From NCBI GenBank assembly GCA_012514915.1, contig JAAYZJ010000256.1, positions 1 to 5,874 on the forward strand: 5,874 nucleotides of DNA. The letters run 5' to 3'. The notes under the pieces were generated by a model. The model searched no databases. It was not told where the DNA came from and worked only from the letters and a program-made list of their open reading frames with translations. The DNA comes from Lentisphaerota bacterium. GTDB taxonomy: Bacteria > Verrucomicrobiota > Kiritimatiellia > RFP12 > JAAYLN01. Numbering within the stretch: the first letter of the stretch is position 1; the number at the start of each line of letters is the position of its first letter. The translations under genes and the position numbers were made by a program. Shown piece after piece: positions 1 through 5,817 of the stretch.

Positions 1-1780
1 CCAGAGGCGGCAAGGGTTCGGCCTCCGGTTCAGGCTCGGGGTCCGTTTCGGGGGCGTCGGCCTCGGCTTCGGCTTCAGCGGGCGGCGCATTCGTCGCGTC
101 GTCGGCGTCGGCCTCGGCTTCGGCGGGCGGCGCATGCGTCGCGTCGTCGGCGTCGGCCTCGGCTTCGGCGGGCGGCGCATGCGTCGTGTCGTCGGTGTCG
201 GCTTCGGCAGGCGGGGCGTTCGTCGCGCCGTCCGCGACAACATCGGGCACGGCGTCTGCGGCCGGCTCGGGCTCGGCCTCCGCCTCGGGTTCGGGTTCGG
301 GGTCGTCCCACAGGATTCTGGGGGTCCAGTCGGTGCCGATGACCGCTTCGACGGAGGCAACCGCCTGTGTCACCAGGGCTTCAGCCTCGGCGGCCAGGCC
401 GCGCAGGCTGACCTCGGCTGTCGACAGGGAAGCGTGGGCGATCCCGGCGGCCTGCGTCCAGCGTGCCTGCTCGGCCTGCTGAGCGGCAAGATTGTTCGCC
501 AGCTTTCCCGCCTGATGCCGTAATAATAGCCAAGAGCCTCCGACCCCGGCCAGCAGTAGCGTGACGACGGTGATCGCGGCGATCAGGCACCCCTTCTTCG
601 GCAGCGTCTTCGTGGCGGAGGGGGTGTCCGCCGCCGTCTCGCTTGGCGGGACTGTCCCCTCGGGAAACATACCGCGGGTAATGACCAACGGCTGTCGCCC
701 GGTGGTCTGCAGGTGTCCGGTTGTCGATGCGGCGGTCTGGGAAAGGGCGGAGGTTGTGCTGCCTCCCGCGATCGTCGTCGACCCCTTGCGTCCCTTGATC
801 ATGATCCGCTTGCCGGAGGGGGCCACCGGCGTTTTGGGTTGCACGCGGCTCAGATAGGCGCGCATGTCACTGAGCAGCGAACCGTAGGTCGGGTAGCGCA
901 TGGCCGGTTCCATCTGCAGCATGCGCATGATGATGGCCGAGACCTCGGGGGCGACGTCGGGGCGGAACATCTCCAGCGGTACGGGCGGCCCTTTGAGGCG
1001 GGCCCGCACGACCTCGAGCGCATCGGCGCCCTCGAAGGGGGGGTGCTGGGTGATGGCGTGGTAGAGCGTGCCGCCCAGGCAGTAGATGTCGCTGCGGAAA
1101 TCGACCCGCTGGCGCCGCACCCGCTCGGGGGCGATGTAGTAGGGGGTGCCCCAGATCTCGTTCTCGCTCTTGCTGGGCTTGGCGGCGATGCCGAAATCGA
1201 CGAGCTTGGCCTGGTTGCGCTCGTCCAGCAGGATGTTCTCGGGCTTGATGTCGCCATGGATCAGGTTGGCCGCCGCAGCCAGTTGCAGCCCGTCTGCGAT
1301 GTCCAACCCGATCTTCATGACCAGCGGGATGTCGAGCGGATCCGGCGCGGCGATCATCTGGTCCAGATGGAGGCCGGGAACCAGCTCCATCACGATGTAG
1401 GGCTGCCCTCGCTCCTGCCCGAACGAGTAGATCTGCGCGATGTTGGGATGGTTCAGCTTGGCGGCCGCCTGCGCCTCGCGGCGGAACGAGGCCACGAATT
1501 CGGGGTTGTCCCCCAGGCTCTTCAGCATCACATTGATCGCGACATCGCGCCCCAGCGTTTCGTCGTGGGCGCGGTACACACCTCCCATGCCGCCGGTTCC
1601 GAGCAGCTCCGTCAGCAGAAAAGCCCCTAGGCGCGCCGGCACCGTCACTTCGTTGTTGCAACTTGGGCAGACTGCCTTGGTGAAGGGGGCGATCGCGCTG
1701 ACGTCCATCCGCGCATGGCAAAACACGCAGATCATCCGCTGCACGGGATCGTAAAGGATATGAGTGTCTTCTTCTGACAT
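1..1780 (-). CDS. Membrane-anchored Ser/Thr protein kinase with N-terminal cysteine ribbon; 3' end beyond window
   Basis: Reading the minus strand from ATG at 1780 gives 593 open codons to the window edge, so the C-terminus is missing. Residues 18-41 hold two CxxC pairs (C18/C21, C38/C41), a probable zinc ribbon. The kinase domain spans about 52-311: glycine loop GTGGMGGVY (61-69), VAIN (80-83), alpha-C Glu E102, HGDIKPEN (175-182), DFG (195-197), APE (217-219) and DFRSDIY (227-233). N83 replaces the usual VAIK lysine, and HGD replaces HRD, making it a non-RD kinase. A Lys-rich step (391-396) precedes a membrane helix at about 398-420. A probable helical segment (425-482) and an acidic Pro/Ala/Glu tail with 15-residue repeats follow. 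Inferred topology is kinase in the cytoplasm and tail in the periplasm. Expected activity is Hanks-type phosphorylation of Ser/Thr, but N83 makes that uncertain. The ATG is followed at once by the ribbon and lies about 37 nt from a good promoter. The substrate is unknown. Confidence 0.93.
   Translation of the reverse strand, partial: MSEEDTHILYDPVQRMICVFCHARMDVSAIAPFTKAVCPSCNNEVTVPARLGAFLLTELLGTGGMGGVYRAHDETLGRDVAINVMLKSLGDNPEFVASFRREAQAAAKLNHPNIAQIYSFGQERGQPYIVMELVPGLHLDQMIAAPDPLDIPLVMKIGLDIADGLQLAAAANLIHGDIKPENILLDERNQAKLVDFGIAAKPSKSENEIWGTPYYIAPERVRRQRVDFRSDIYCLGGTLYHAITQHPPFEGADALEVVRARLKGPPVPLEMFRPDVAPEVSAIIMRMLQMEPAMRYPTYGSLLSDMRAYLSRVQPKTPVAPSGKRIMIKGRKGSTTIAGGSTTSALSQTAASTTGHLQTTGRQPLVITRGMFPEGTVPPSETAADTPSATKTLPKKGCLIAAITVVTLLLAGVGGSWLLLRHQAGKLANNLAAQQAEQARWTQAAGIAHASLSTAEVSLRGLAAEAEALVTQAVASVEAVIGTDWTPRILWDDPEPEPEAEAEPEPAADAVPDVVADGATNAPPAEADTDDTTHAPPAEAEADADDATHAPPAEAEADADDATNAPPAEAEAEADAPETDPEPEPEAEPLPPL
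54..230 (-). repeat. 45-bp in-frame tandem repeats in the kinase tail
   Basis: Two adjacent 45-bp units (87-131 and 132-176) differ at one base (T91 versus G136). A third unit (177-215) is shortened to 39 bp by loss of two codons and carries several substitutions. Degenerate partial units flank them. Each encodes a 13-15 residue block of the form (A/T)T(H/N)APPAEAEADADD in the predicted periplasmic tail. All length changes are multiples of three, so the frame is kept. Near-identity at the DNA level suggests recent duplication by slippage or unequal recombination. Confidence 0.9.
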
Positions 1781-1800
1781 GGTACCGCCAGGATCGTCGC

Positions 1801-1829
1801 TTGCTTCGGACAACAATTTGGCATACTAT
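1801..1829 (+). promoter_or_regulatory. Candidate promoter of lgt-rluD, overlapping the kinase promoter
   Basis: On the plus strand TTGCTT (1801-1806) is followed after 17 bp by TACTAT (1824-1829). The -35 box is a weak match (3 of 6) and the -10 box moderate (4 of 6). The -10 occupies almost the same base pairs as the kinase -10 on the other strand, so the two promoters would compete for polymerase. Start would be near 1836, about 32 nt before lgt. It is weaker than its divergent partner. Confidence 0.4.
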
Positions 1830-1853
1830 ACCGGTTGTTTGTCCGCTTGTCAG
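1825..1853 (-). promoter_or_regulatory. Predicted sigma70-type promoter of the kinase gene
   Basis: On the minus strand, CTGACA (complement of 1848-1853) lies exactly 17 bp before TATAGT (complement of 1825-1830). Both boxes match the consensus at 5 of 6 positions. Transcription would begin near 1817, leaving a leader of about 37 nt before the ATG at 1780. The Shine-Dalgarno is weak (GGCGG close to the start). The prediction assumes a standard housekeeping sigma factor. Confidence 0.6.
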
Positions 1854-1854
1854 C

Positions 1855-1858
1855 AGGA
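1855..1858 (+). promoter_or_regulatory. Ribosome binding site of lgt
   Basis: AGGA ends 9 nt before the ATG at 1868. This supports that ATG over the upstream in-frame-less alternatives, and the protein then begins with the usual short hydrophilic stretch before the first Lgt membrane helix. Confidence 0.6.
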
Positions 1859-1867
1859 TATTGACGC

Positions 1868-2695
1868 ATGTACCCGACCTTCTTTCAACTAGGCCCTCTG
1901 ACGCTCCACGCATTCGGTGTCATGATGGCGCTGGGTTTTGTGGCGGCGCTGGCCGTCATGCGGCGCCTGAGCCGGCACGGGTTCGGCGGGCTGGATGATG
2001 ACCAGTTGGCCCGGCTGATCGTCTGGATCATGGCGGGCGGCATCGTCGGGGCGCGCCTGGCCTACGTCGCCGAGCACTGGTCGGGCGAGTTCGCCGCCAA
2101 CCCCGGGGCGATCATCCGGATCGACCAGGGGGGGCTGATGTTCTATGGCGGCGTCCTCGGCGCCATCCTGGCCATCGGCGGGTTCGCCCGCCGCGCCGGC
2201 CGTCCGCTGTTCGACCTGCTCGATCTCTGCGCGGTCGGACTCCCCCTGGGACACGCATTCGGCCGCCTGGGCTGCTTTCTGAACGGGTGCTGCTTCGGAC
2301 GTGTCTGCCAGGGGACGCTTGGCGTCGGCTACCCGGCCGGATCGCTCGCCTGGCGCGAGCAGGTGGCGGCCGGGCTGCTGCCCGCCTCGGCCGCGTCGAG
2401 CCTGCCGGTCGTCCCCATCCAACTGGTCGAGCTGGCGGCCAATCTGGTGATCTTCGGTTTGCTGCTGCGCCTGGCCCGCCGCCATCCAGCACGCGGCCGC
2501 GTCACCAGCGCCTACCTGCTTCTCTACGCCGTGGTCCGCTTCACGACCGAGACGCTGCGCGGCGACCCCCGCCTGACCCAGGGCGGACTCTCCATTGGCC
2601 AATGGGTCAGCATCCTCGTTTTCGCCATCGGACTGGGGCTGGGCGGCATGTTCTGGCGGGGGACGGCCCGCCAGCCGCGACCGCCGCGGGCGTAA
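1868..2695 (+). CDS. lgt: Prolipoprotein diacylglyceryl transferase
   Basis: Lgt is an inner-membrane enzyme. It moves a diacylglyceryl group from phosphatidylglycerol to the lipobox cysteine of prolipoproteins, the first step of lipoprotein maturation before LspA. The 275-residue product has the usual family length and several hydrophobic helices (about 14-32, 48-66, 90-106, 118-132, 183-202, 212-225 and 244-262). Recognisable motifs are GARLAYV (61-67), GGLMFYGG (88-95), GHAFGRLGCFLNGCCFG (128-144), QLVELAANL (185-193) and RFTTETLRGDPR (224-235). R133 corresponds to the essential E. coli R143, and R224 and E228 to R239 and E243. Positions matching E. coli H103, N146 and E151 are Tyr, Cys and Cys, a variant I recall from other phyla. 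It starts 88 bp from the divergent kinase gene and is followed after 11 bp by the pseudouridine synthase gene, so the two are probably cotranscribed. Confidence 0.95.
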   Translation: MYPTFFQLGPLTLHAFGVMMALGFVAALAVMRRLSRHGFGGLDDDQLARLIVWIMAGGIVGARLAYVAEHWSGEFAANPGAIIRIDQGGLMFYGGVLGAILAIGGFARRAGRPLFDLLDLCAVGLPLGHAFGRLGCFLNGCCFGRVCQGTLGVGYPAGSLAWREQVAAGLLPASAASSLPVVPIQLVELAANLVIFGLLLRLARRHPARGRVTSAYLLLYAVVRFTTETLRGDPRLTQGGLSIGQWVSILVFAIGLGLGGMFWRGTARQPRPPRA

Positions 2696-2706
2696 GGTGC
2701 CCGGCG

Positions 2707-3657
2707 ATGACCACCGCCGCGTCCCATCCCCCCCCCGACACACCGTCCCGCCGCCTGACGGTCGACGAGGATGGCTTGAGGCTCGATATTTGGCTGGCAC
2801 GCCGATGCGCCCCGCTCTCGCGCTCGCGACTGCAGGCGCTGATCGAGTCGGGTCATGTGACCGTCGATGGCTGTCCGGCCGCGCCCCGGACCCGGATCCG
2901 GCTCGGTCAGCAGGTCTGCGTGACAGTTCCGTTGCCCGCGCCGGCCGTTCCCGAACCCGAGCCGCTGCCGCTCGATGTCGTCTTCGAGGATGCCGATATC
3001 CTCGTGCTGGACAAGCCGCCCGGGCTGGTCGTGCATCCCGCGCCGGGACACGAGGGCGGCACGCTGGTCAACGCGCTCCTGCATCATTGCGACGATCTCA
3101 GCGGGGTGGGGGGCGTCGAACGGCCGGGAATCGTCCACCGGCTGGATCGCGACACCAGCGGTCTGCTTGTCGTCGCCAAGCATGATGCGGCACTCAACGC
3201 CTTGGCGGCGCAGTTCCAGGAGGGGCGGGTGAGCAAGGTCTATCTGGCGATCGTCCATGGCTGCCCCGTGCCTCCCGCGGGAAGGATCGAGACGACCATT
3301 GGGCGGCACCCCGTCGACCGCAAGCGGATGGCCGTCGATCCGCCGCGCGGCAAGAGGGCCGTCTCGCACTACGCGGTCGTCGAGCCGCTGGGGGCACTCA
3401 CGCTGCTGCAGGTGCGCATCGAAACGGGACGCACCCACCAGATCCGTGTCCATCTGGCCCACCTGGGGTTGCCGATTGTCGGCGACCCCGTCTACGGCAG
3501 CCGCTCGCGCGACCGCAACCTGGCCGGGTGCCCGCCACGCCAGATGCTGCACGCCGCCGAACTGTCGTTCGATCATCCCACCGACGGTCGCCGCCTGGCG
3601 TTCCGGCGACCACCGCCCCCCGACATGGCCGGCGTCCTGGCGCGACTCCGGCGCTGA
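2707..3657 (+). CDS. RluA/RluD-family RNA pseudouridine synthase
   Basis: This 316-residue protein isomerises uridine to pseudouridine in structured RNA. Its closest recognisable type is RluD, which modifies 23S rRNA helix 69, but target sites cannot be read from the sequence. An S4 RNA-binding domain occupies about 20-75 (LRLDIWLARR, then LIESGHVTVDG). A linker rich in Pro and Glu follows, then the catalytic domain from about 90: LDKPPGLVVHPAPGH (101-115), GIVHRLDRDTSGLLVVAK (141-158) with catalytic Asp D147, YLAIVHG (179-185), ETGRTHQIRVHLAHLG (239-254) and GDPVYG (259-264). I chose ATG 2707 over an open upstream extension that would overlap lgt, because AAGGTG (2694-2699) sits 7 nt before it and the S4 domain begins soon after. 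Codons 8-10 are a run of nine cytosines. RluD-like genes are often next to lspA in other bacteria; here the neighbour is lgt. The stop lies 6 bp from the convergent DUF4838 gene. Confidence 0.93.
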   Translation: MTTAASHPPPDTPSRRLTVDEDGLRLDIWLARRCAPLSRSRLQALIESGHVTVDGCPAAPRTRIRLGQQVCVTVPLPAPAVPEPEPLPLDVVFEDADILVLDKPPGLVVHPAPGHEGGTLVNALLHHCDDLSGVGGVERPGIVHRLDRDTSGLLVVAKHDAALNALAAQFQEGRVSKVYLAIVHGCPVPPAGRIETTIGRHPVDRKRMAVDPPRGKRAVSHYAVVEPLGALTLLQVRIETGRTHQIRVHLAHLGLPIVGDPVYGSRSRDRNLAGCPPRQMLHAAELSFDHPTDGRRLAFRRPPPPDMAGVLARLRR

Positions 3658-3663
3658 GGCGGA

Positions 3664-5517
3664 CTAGAGCTTGTAGTCGGTCGCCTGCTCGTTGTTCAAC
3701 CGCTGCTTTAGCCGCTCCTGCCGGATTTCCGAGTAGCGCATGATGGACTTCGTGTTGGCGGCGTCGATCAACTGGAAGAGGGTGTTCTGCAGGTAGCCGG
3801 CGACGGTCTTTTCATGTTCCAGAGCCTCGCCCAGCCGCCCCGCCCGCGCCGCCTCGGCCTCCTGCCAGGCGAGCCGCACATAGCCGATCCAGCTCATGTA
3901 CCGCTCGCTGATGGGCGATTTGGGCAGCCAGGGAACGATCTTCTCGAAACGCGCCAGCTCCTTCTGCGGGTTTTCCCCCGCCGCCAGCTTGGCGTCGACC
4001 GCCTCCAGGGCGCGCCGCACGGCCGCGCCCAGCGAGTCGGCGCTGGCCGAGTAGAAACGGTCGAGAAAAACCAAGGCGTCCTCGTCGGCGTTCCAGAGCG
4101 AGCGTGCCATGACGAGCTGGTGCGCGGCGTCGGGCCAGGCGATGTACGGCGTGCAGTAGTAGAAGTAGCGGACACCGTGGTCGCGGTACCATTTCGCCTC
4201 GTCGAAACGGAGCCCCGCCGAGGGATGGTAGAGGAACCGCTGCCGCTCGGTGCGGAAAGTCTCGTCGGGCCACAGCATGCCGCCGTACTCGAACACACCC
4301 GGCACCGCCCCCGTCTCTTTCCAGATGGGCGTCCACAGGCGGAAGAGCTTGCCGTAGTCACGGTCGTCGACCGGGTTGACCCGGTCGGGTTTCGGATAGA
4401 GGGTGCTCATCTGCAGACGCGGTCCGCCTGCCTCGTACATCCGGTGTTCGTACGTCCGCAGGTACGGACAGATCTGGGCCACGATGCGGCTGCATTTGGG
4501 GAGCTTGTTCTTGGGCGGGGTCAGCAGATTGGCGTAGATGATCAGTTCGATCGGCAGGGTGGCGGGCGTGAGTTTCGTCAGCGCCATCGCCAGGGCGTAC
4601 ATCTGCTCGAAGGGCGTCTGCTTGCTGCAGGCGGGACACTGGCACCAGTTGTTGATGCCGTCGTGGGGCCAGACCGAGAAGATTTCGATCTCGGGGTTCT
4701 GCTTGATCTGCGCCGCCATGCGGGTGGTGATCGCGCGGATGACCTCGGGGTTGCTGTAGCAGGGCTGGATCGGCAGCTCGGCGCTGAGGTGGGGACATTC
4801 GGGCAGCTCGACGCGCGCCCGCTCCACCCGCTTGCCGTCCCGCATGCCACGCCACTCGGGATGGGCCTCGAGCTCGCTCGCGGGCAGGTAGTAGTCCATG
4901 GCGTGGTAGCCCGAGACGAAATGCATCGCACGCGACTTGAAGGTCGCATGGAAAGCGTCTTTGCGCTCACGCGAGAACGCCGCCCAGTCGGCGCCCGAGA
5001 TCACCCGGCCGTTGAACCGGTTGCGGCTGAGCCAGACGTGGTAGTCCGTCTCGGTGGCACCGTCGGGTCCGCTGCCATCGCGGAACCGGTAGGGGAAGGT
5101 CGGTGCCTGGACGCCGGTCGGCAGGGGGCGGGGCGCGCCGAAGACGAGCTGGTCGTCGCGGACGCCCGCCCAGACGACGCCGGTCAGGCATTCCAGCAGC
5201 TCGCCGAAGCCGTACAGCGCTCCCTCGCGTCCGCCGCCGATCACCCAGATCACATGCCCCTCGCGGACCAGCTGGAAGCTCTGCCGCTGGGTCTCCCAGT
5301 CGCAACGCTCCGTGAACTTGATCGGCGGACTGTCGTCCGGCACCTTGAGCTGGTGCGGCGGCAGGTCGGCGGGACAGTTGCCCAGCTCCAGGGCAACGAT
5401 GTAGATGAAGGACTGGGGCAGGGGACGCTTGCGGGCCGGGGCCTTCATGACCGATTTAAGGTCGGCCGTGATGGCGGCAAGCAGATCAGGATCCAAGTTG
5501 TGATTGTCGATTTTCAT
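3664..5517 (-). CDS. DUF4838 domain protein, predicted carbohydrate-active, no signal peptide
   Basis: From ATG 5517 the product is 617 residues. I prefer this ATG to the in-frame GTG at 5535 because AGGGA (complement of 5526-5530) lies 8 nt upstream. Residues 85-120 resemble the N-terminal alpha/beta domain that precedes GH67/GH20-type barrels (VIGGGREGALYGFGELLE, 92-109, then GVVWAG). The barrel-like region carries the DUF4838 hallmark SVWPHDGINNWCQCPACSK (281-299), with C292, C294 and C297 possibly binding metal. GVFEYGG (407-413) contains E410, a candidate acidic active-site residue by analogy. The C-terminal third (about 480-605) is mostly helical and charged. DUF4838 is related to alpha-glucuronidase-like glycoside hydrolases, but I know of no activity for this subgroup, so substrate is unassigned. 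No N-terminal signal peptide or membrane segment is visible, suggesting a cytoplasmic enzyme. It has its own strong promoter and is transcribed toward rluD. Confidence 0.88.
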   Translation of the reverse strand: MKIDNHNLDPDLLAAITADLKSVMKAPARKRPLPQSFIYIVALELGNCPADLPPHQLKVPDDSPPIKFTERCDWETQRQSFQLVREGHVIWVIGGGREGALYGFGELLECLTGVVWAGVRDDQLVFGAPRPLPTGVQAPTFPYRFRDGSGPDGATETDYHVWLSRNRFNGRVISGADWAAFSRERKDAFHATFKSRAMHFVSGYHAMDYYLPASELEAHPEWRGMRDGKRVERARVELPECPHLSAELPIQPCYSNPEVIRAITTRMAAQIKQNPEIEIFSVWPHDGINNWCQCPACSKQTPFEQMYALAMALTKLTPATLPIELIIYANLLTPPKNKLPKCSRIVAQICPYLRTYEHRMYEAGGPRLQMSTLYPKPDRVNPVDDRDYGKLFRLWTPIWKETGAVPGVFEYGGMLWPDETFRTERQRFLYHPSAGLRFDEAKWYRDHGVRYFYYCTPYIAWPDAAHQLVMARSLWNADEDALVFLDRFYSASADSLGAAVRRALEAVDAKLAAGENPQKELARFEKIVPWLPKSPISERYMSWIGYVRLAWQEAEAARAGRLGEALEHEKTVAGYLQNTLFQLIDAANTKSIMRYSEIRQERLKQRLNNEQATDYKL

Positions 5518-5525
5518 GGGCAACG

Positions 5526-5530
5526 TCCCT
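5526..5530 (-). promoter_or_regulatory. Ribosome binding site deciding the DUF4838 start
   Basis: The minus strand reads AGGGA here, 8 nt before ATG 5517. The alternative GTG start at 5535 has no comparable purine-rich site; its upstream sequence is the inverted repeat at 5535-5550. This is the main reason for choosing the shorter protein. Confidence 0.6.
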
Positions 5531-5534
5531 GACA

Positions 5535-5550
5535 CGCAACGCGGGTTGCG
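5535..5550. promoter_or_regulatory. Inverted repeat in the DUF4838 leader
   Basis: CGCAAC (5535-5540) and GTTGCG (5545-5550) form a perfect 6-bp inverted repeat around GCGG. It lies between the predicted transcription start (near 5597) and the ribosome binding site, 4 bp upstream of AGGGA. It could be an operator for a dimeric repressor or an RNA hairpin that affects ribosome access. Only the symmetry is seen; the function is inferred. Confidence 0.35.
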
Positions 5551-5603
5551 AGCTGCGCGAGTGAAATCCGCAGAACCACACGCTCATGCCGATTGATAGC
5601 GGC

Positions 5604-5632
5604 ACTATAGCGGATTCGCGCATTGAGGTCAA
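5604..5632 (-). promoter_or_regulatory. Predicted strong sigma70-type promoter of the DUF4838 gene
   Basis: On the minus strand TTGACC (complement of 5627-5632) is separated by exactly 17 bp from TATAGT (complement of 5604-5609). Each box matches the consensus at 5 of 6 positions, the best promoter in the window. The start would fall near 5597, giving a leader of about 80 nt that contains the inverted repeat at 5535-5550. Confidence 0.65.
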
Positions 5633-5765
5633 TCCGGCGAATCGGTCAGGGGCAGGGGGGCGAAGGATGAACATGAATCCGTGGGCACGCGGTGACGACG
5701 TTCGTATATTCGGAAGTTCGCAGAGGGGGAGATTCGATGGACAAGCCAACCTGATTGTTCCCGGT

Positions 5766-5789
5766 AATCGGTGATGCGGGGAATCGGTG
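5766..5789 (+). repeat. Direct repeat AATCGGTG abutting the right-edge promoter
   Basis: AATCGGTG occurs at 5766-5773 and 5782-5789, 16 bp from start to start, with the second copy ending directly before the -35 box at 5790. A 7-base copy (AATCGGT) also lies at 5640-5646, just upstream of the DUF4838 -35 box. The placement suits a transcription factor binding to tandem half-sites, but octamers can recur by chance. Confidence 0.35.
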
Positions 5790-5817
5790 TTGAATGTGCG
5801 TCGGGTTTTGCTAAGAT
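5790..5817 (+). promoter_or_regulatory. Predicted extended -10 promoter facing the right edge
   Basis: TTGAAT (5790-5795) is followed after 16 bp by TAAGAT (5812-5817). The -10 is preceded by TGC, giving the TGn extended -10 element. Each hexamer matches the consensus at 4 of 6 positions. Transcription would begin near 5824 and run off the window, pointing to a gene or RNA divergent from the DUF4838 gene. Confidence 0.5.

Noticed and set aside
54..230. CRISPR array or mobile-element repeats
   Set aside because: The units are contiguous without spacers, are in frame within the kinase gene, and encode a regular protein repeat.
713..1630. A 305-codon plus-strand frame opposite the kinase
   Set aside because: The minus strand encodes unmistakable kinase motifs over the same bases, and the plus-strand product resembles no family. 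It is a composition shadow.
867..1913. A 348-codon minus-strand frame extending into the lgt 5' region
   Set aside because: It is out of frame with the kinase, yields an Arg-rich low-complexity product, and would begin inside lgt across both promoters.
2287..2706. In-frame upstream extension of the pseudouridine synthase gene
   Set aside because: It overlaps lgt for about 400 bp, gives an Arg/Pro-rich sequence unlike the family, and ATG 2707 has a suitable ribosome binding site just ahead of the S4 domain.
3658..3685. Hairpin between the convergent genes as an intrinsic terminator
   Set aside because: The stem is short with a bulge, there is no T tract on either strand, and it lies within the DUF4838 coding end.
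3814..5532. A 572-codon open frame antisense to the DUF4838 gene
   Set aside because: It has no recognisable domain. Its composition follows from a high-GC gene whose third codon positions make stops rare on the opposite strand; the same effect appears antisense to the kinase, lgt and rluD.
5518..5535. Longer DUF4838 start at GTG 5535
   Set aside because: It adds only six residues and lacks a ribosome binding site, while ATG 5517 has AGGGA 8 nt upstream.
5486..5749. An 87-codon minus-strand frame upstream of the DUF4838 gene
   Set aside because: It overlaps the start of the DUF4838 gene in another frame, runs through that gene's promoter, and has no domain.
5667..5774. A 35-codon plus-strand small ORF (MNMNPWARGDD...) with a purine-rich upstream site
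   Set aside because: The upstream AGGGGGG and GAAGGA are suggestive, but the peptide resembles nothing I know, its end overlaps the direct repeats, and only a weak promoter lies nearby. Conservation in relatives would be needed.
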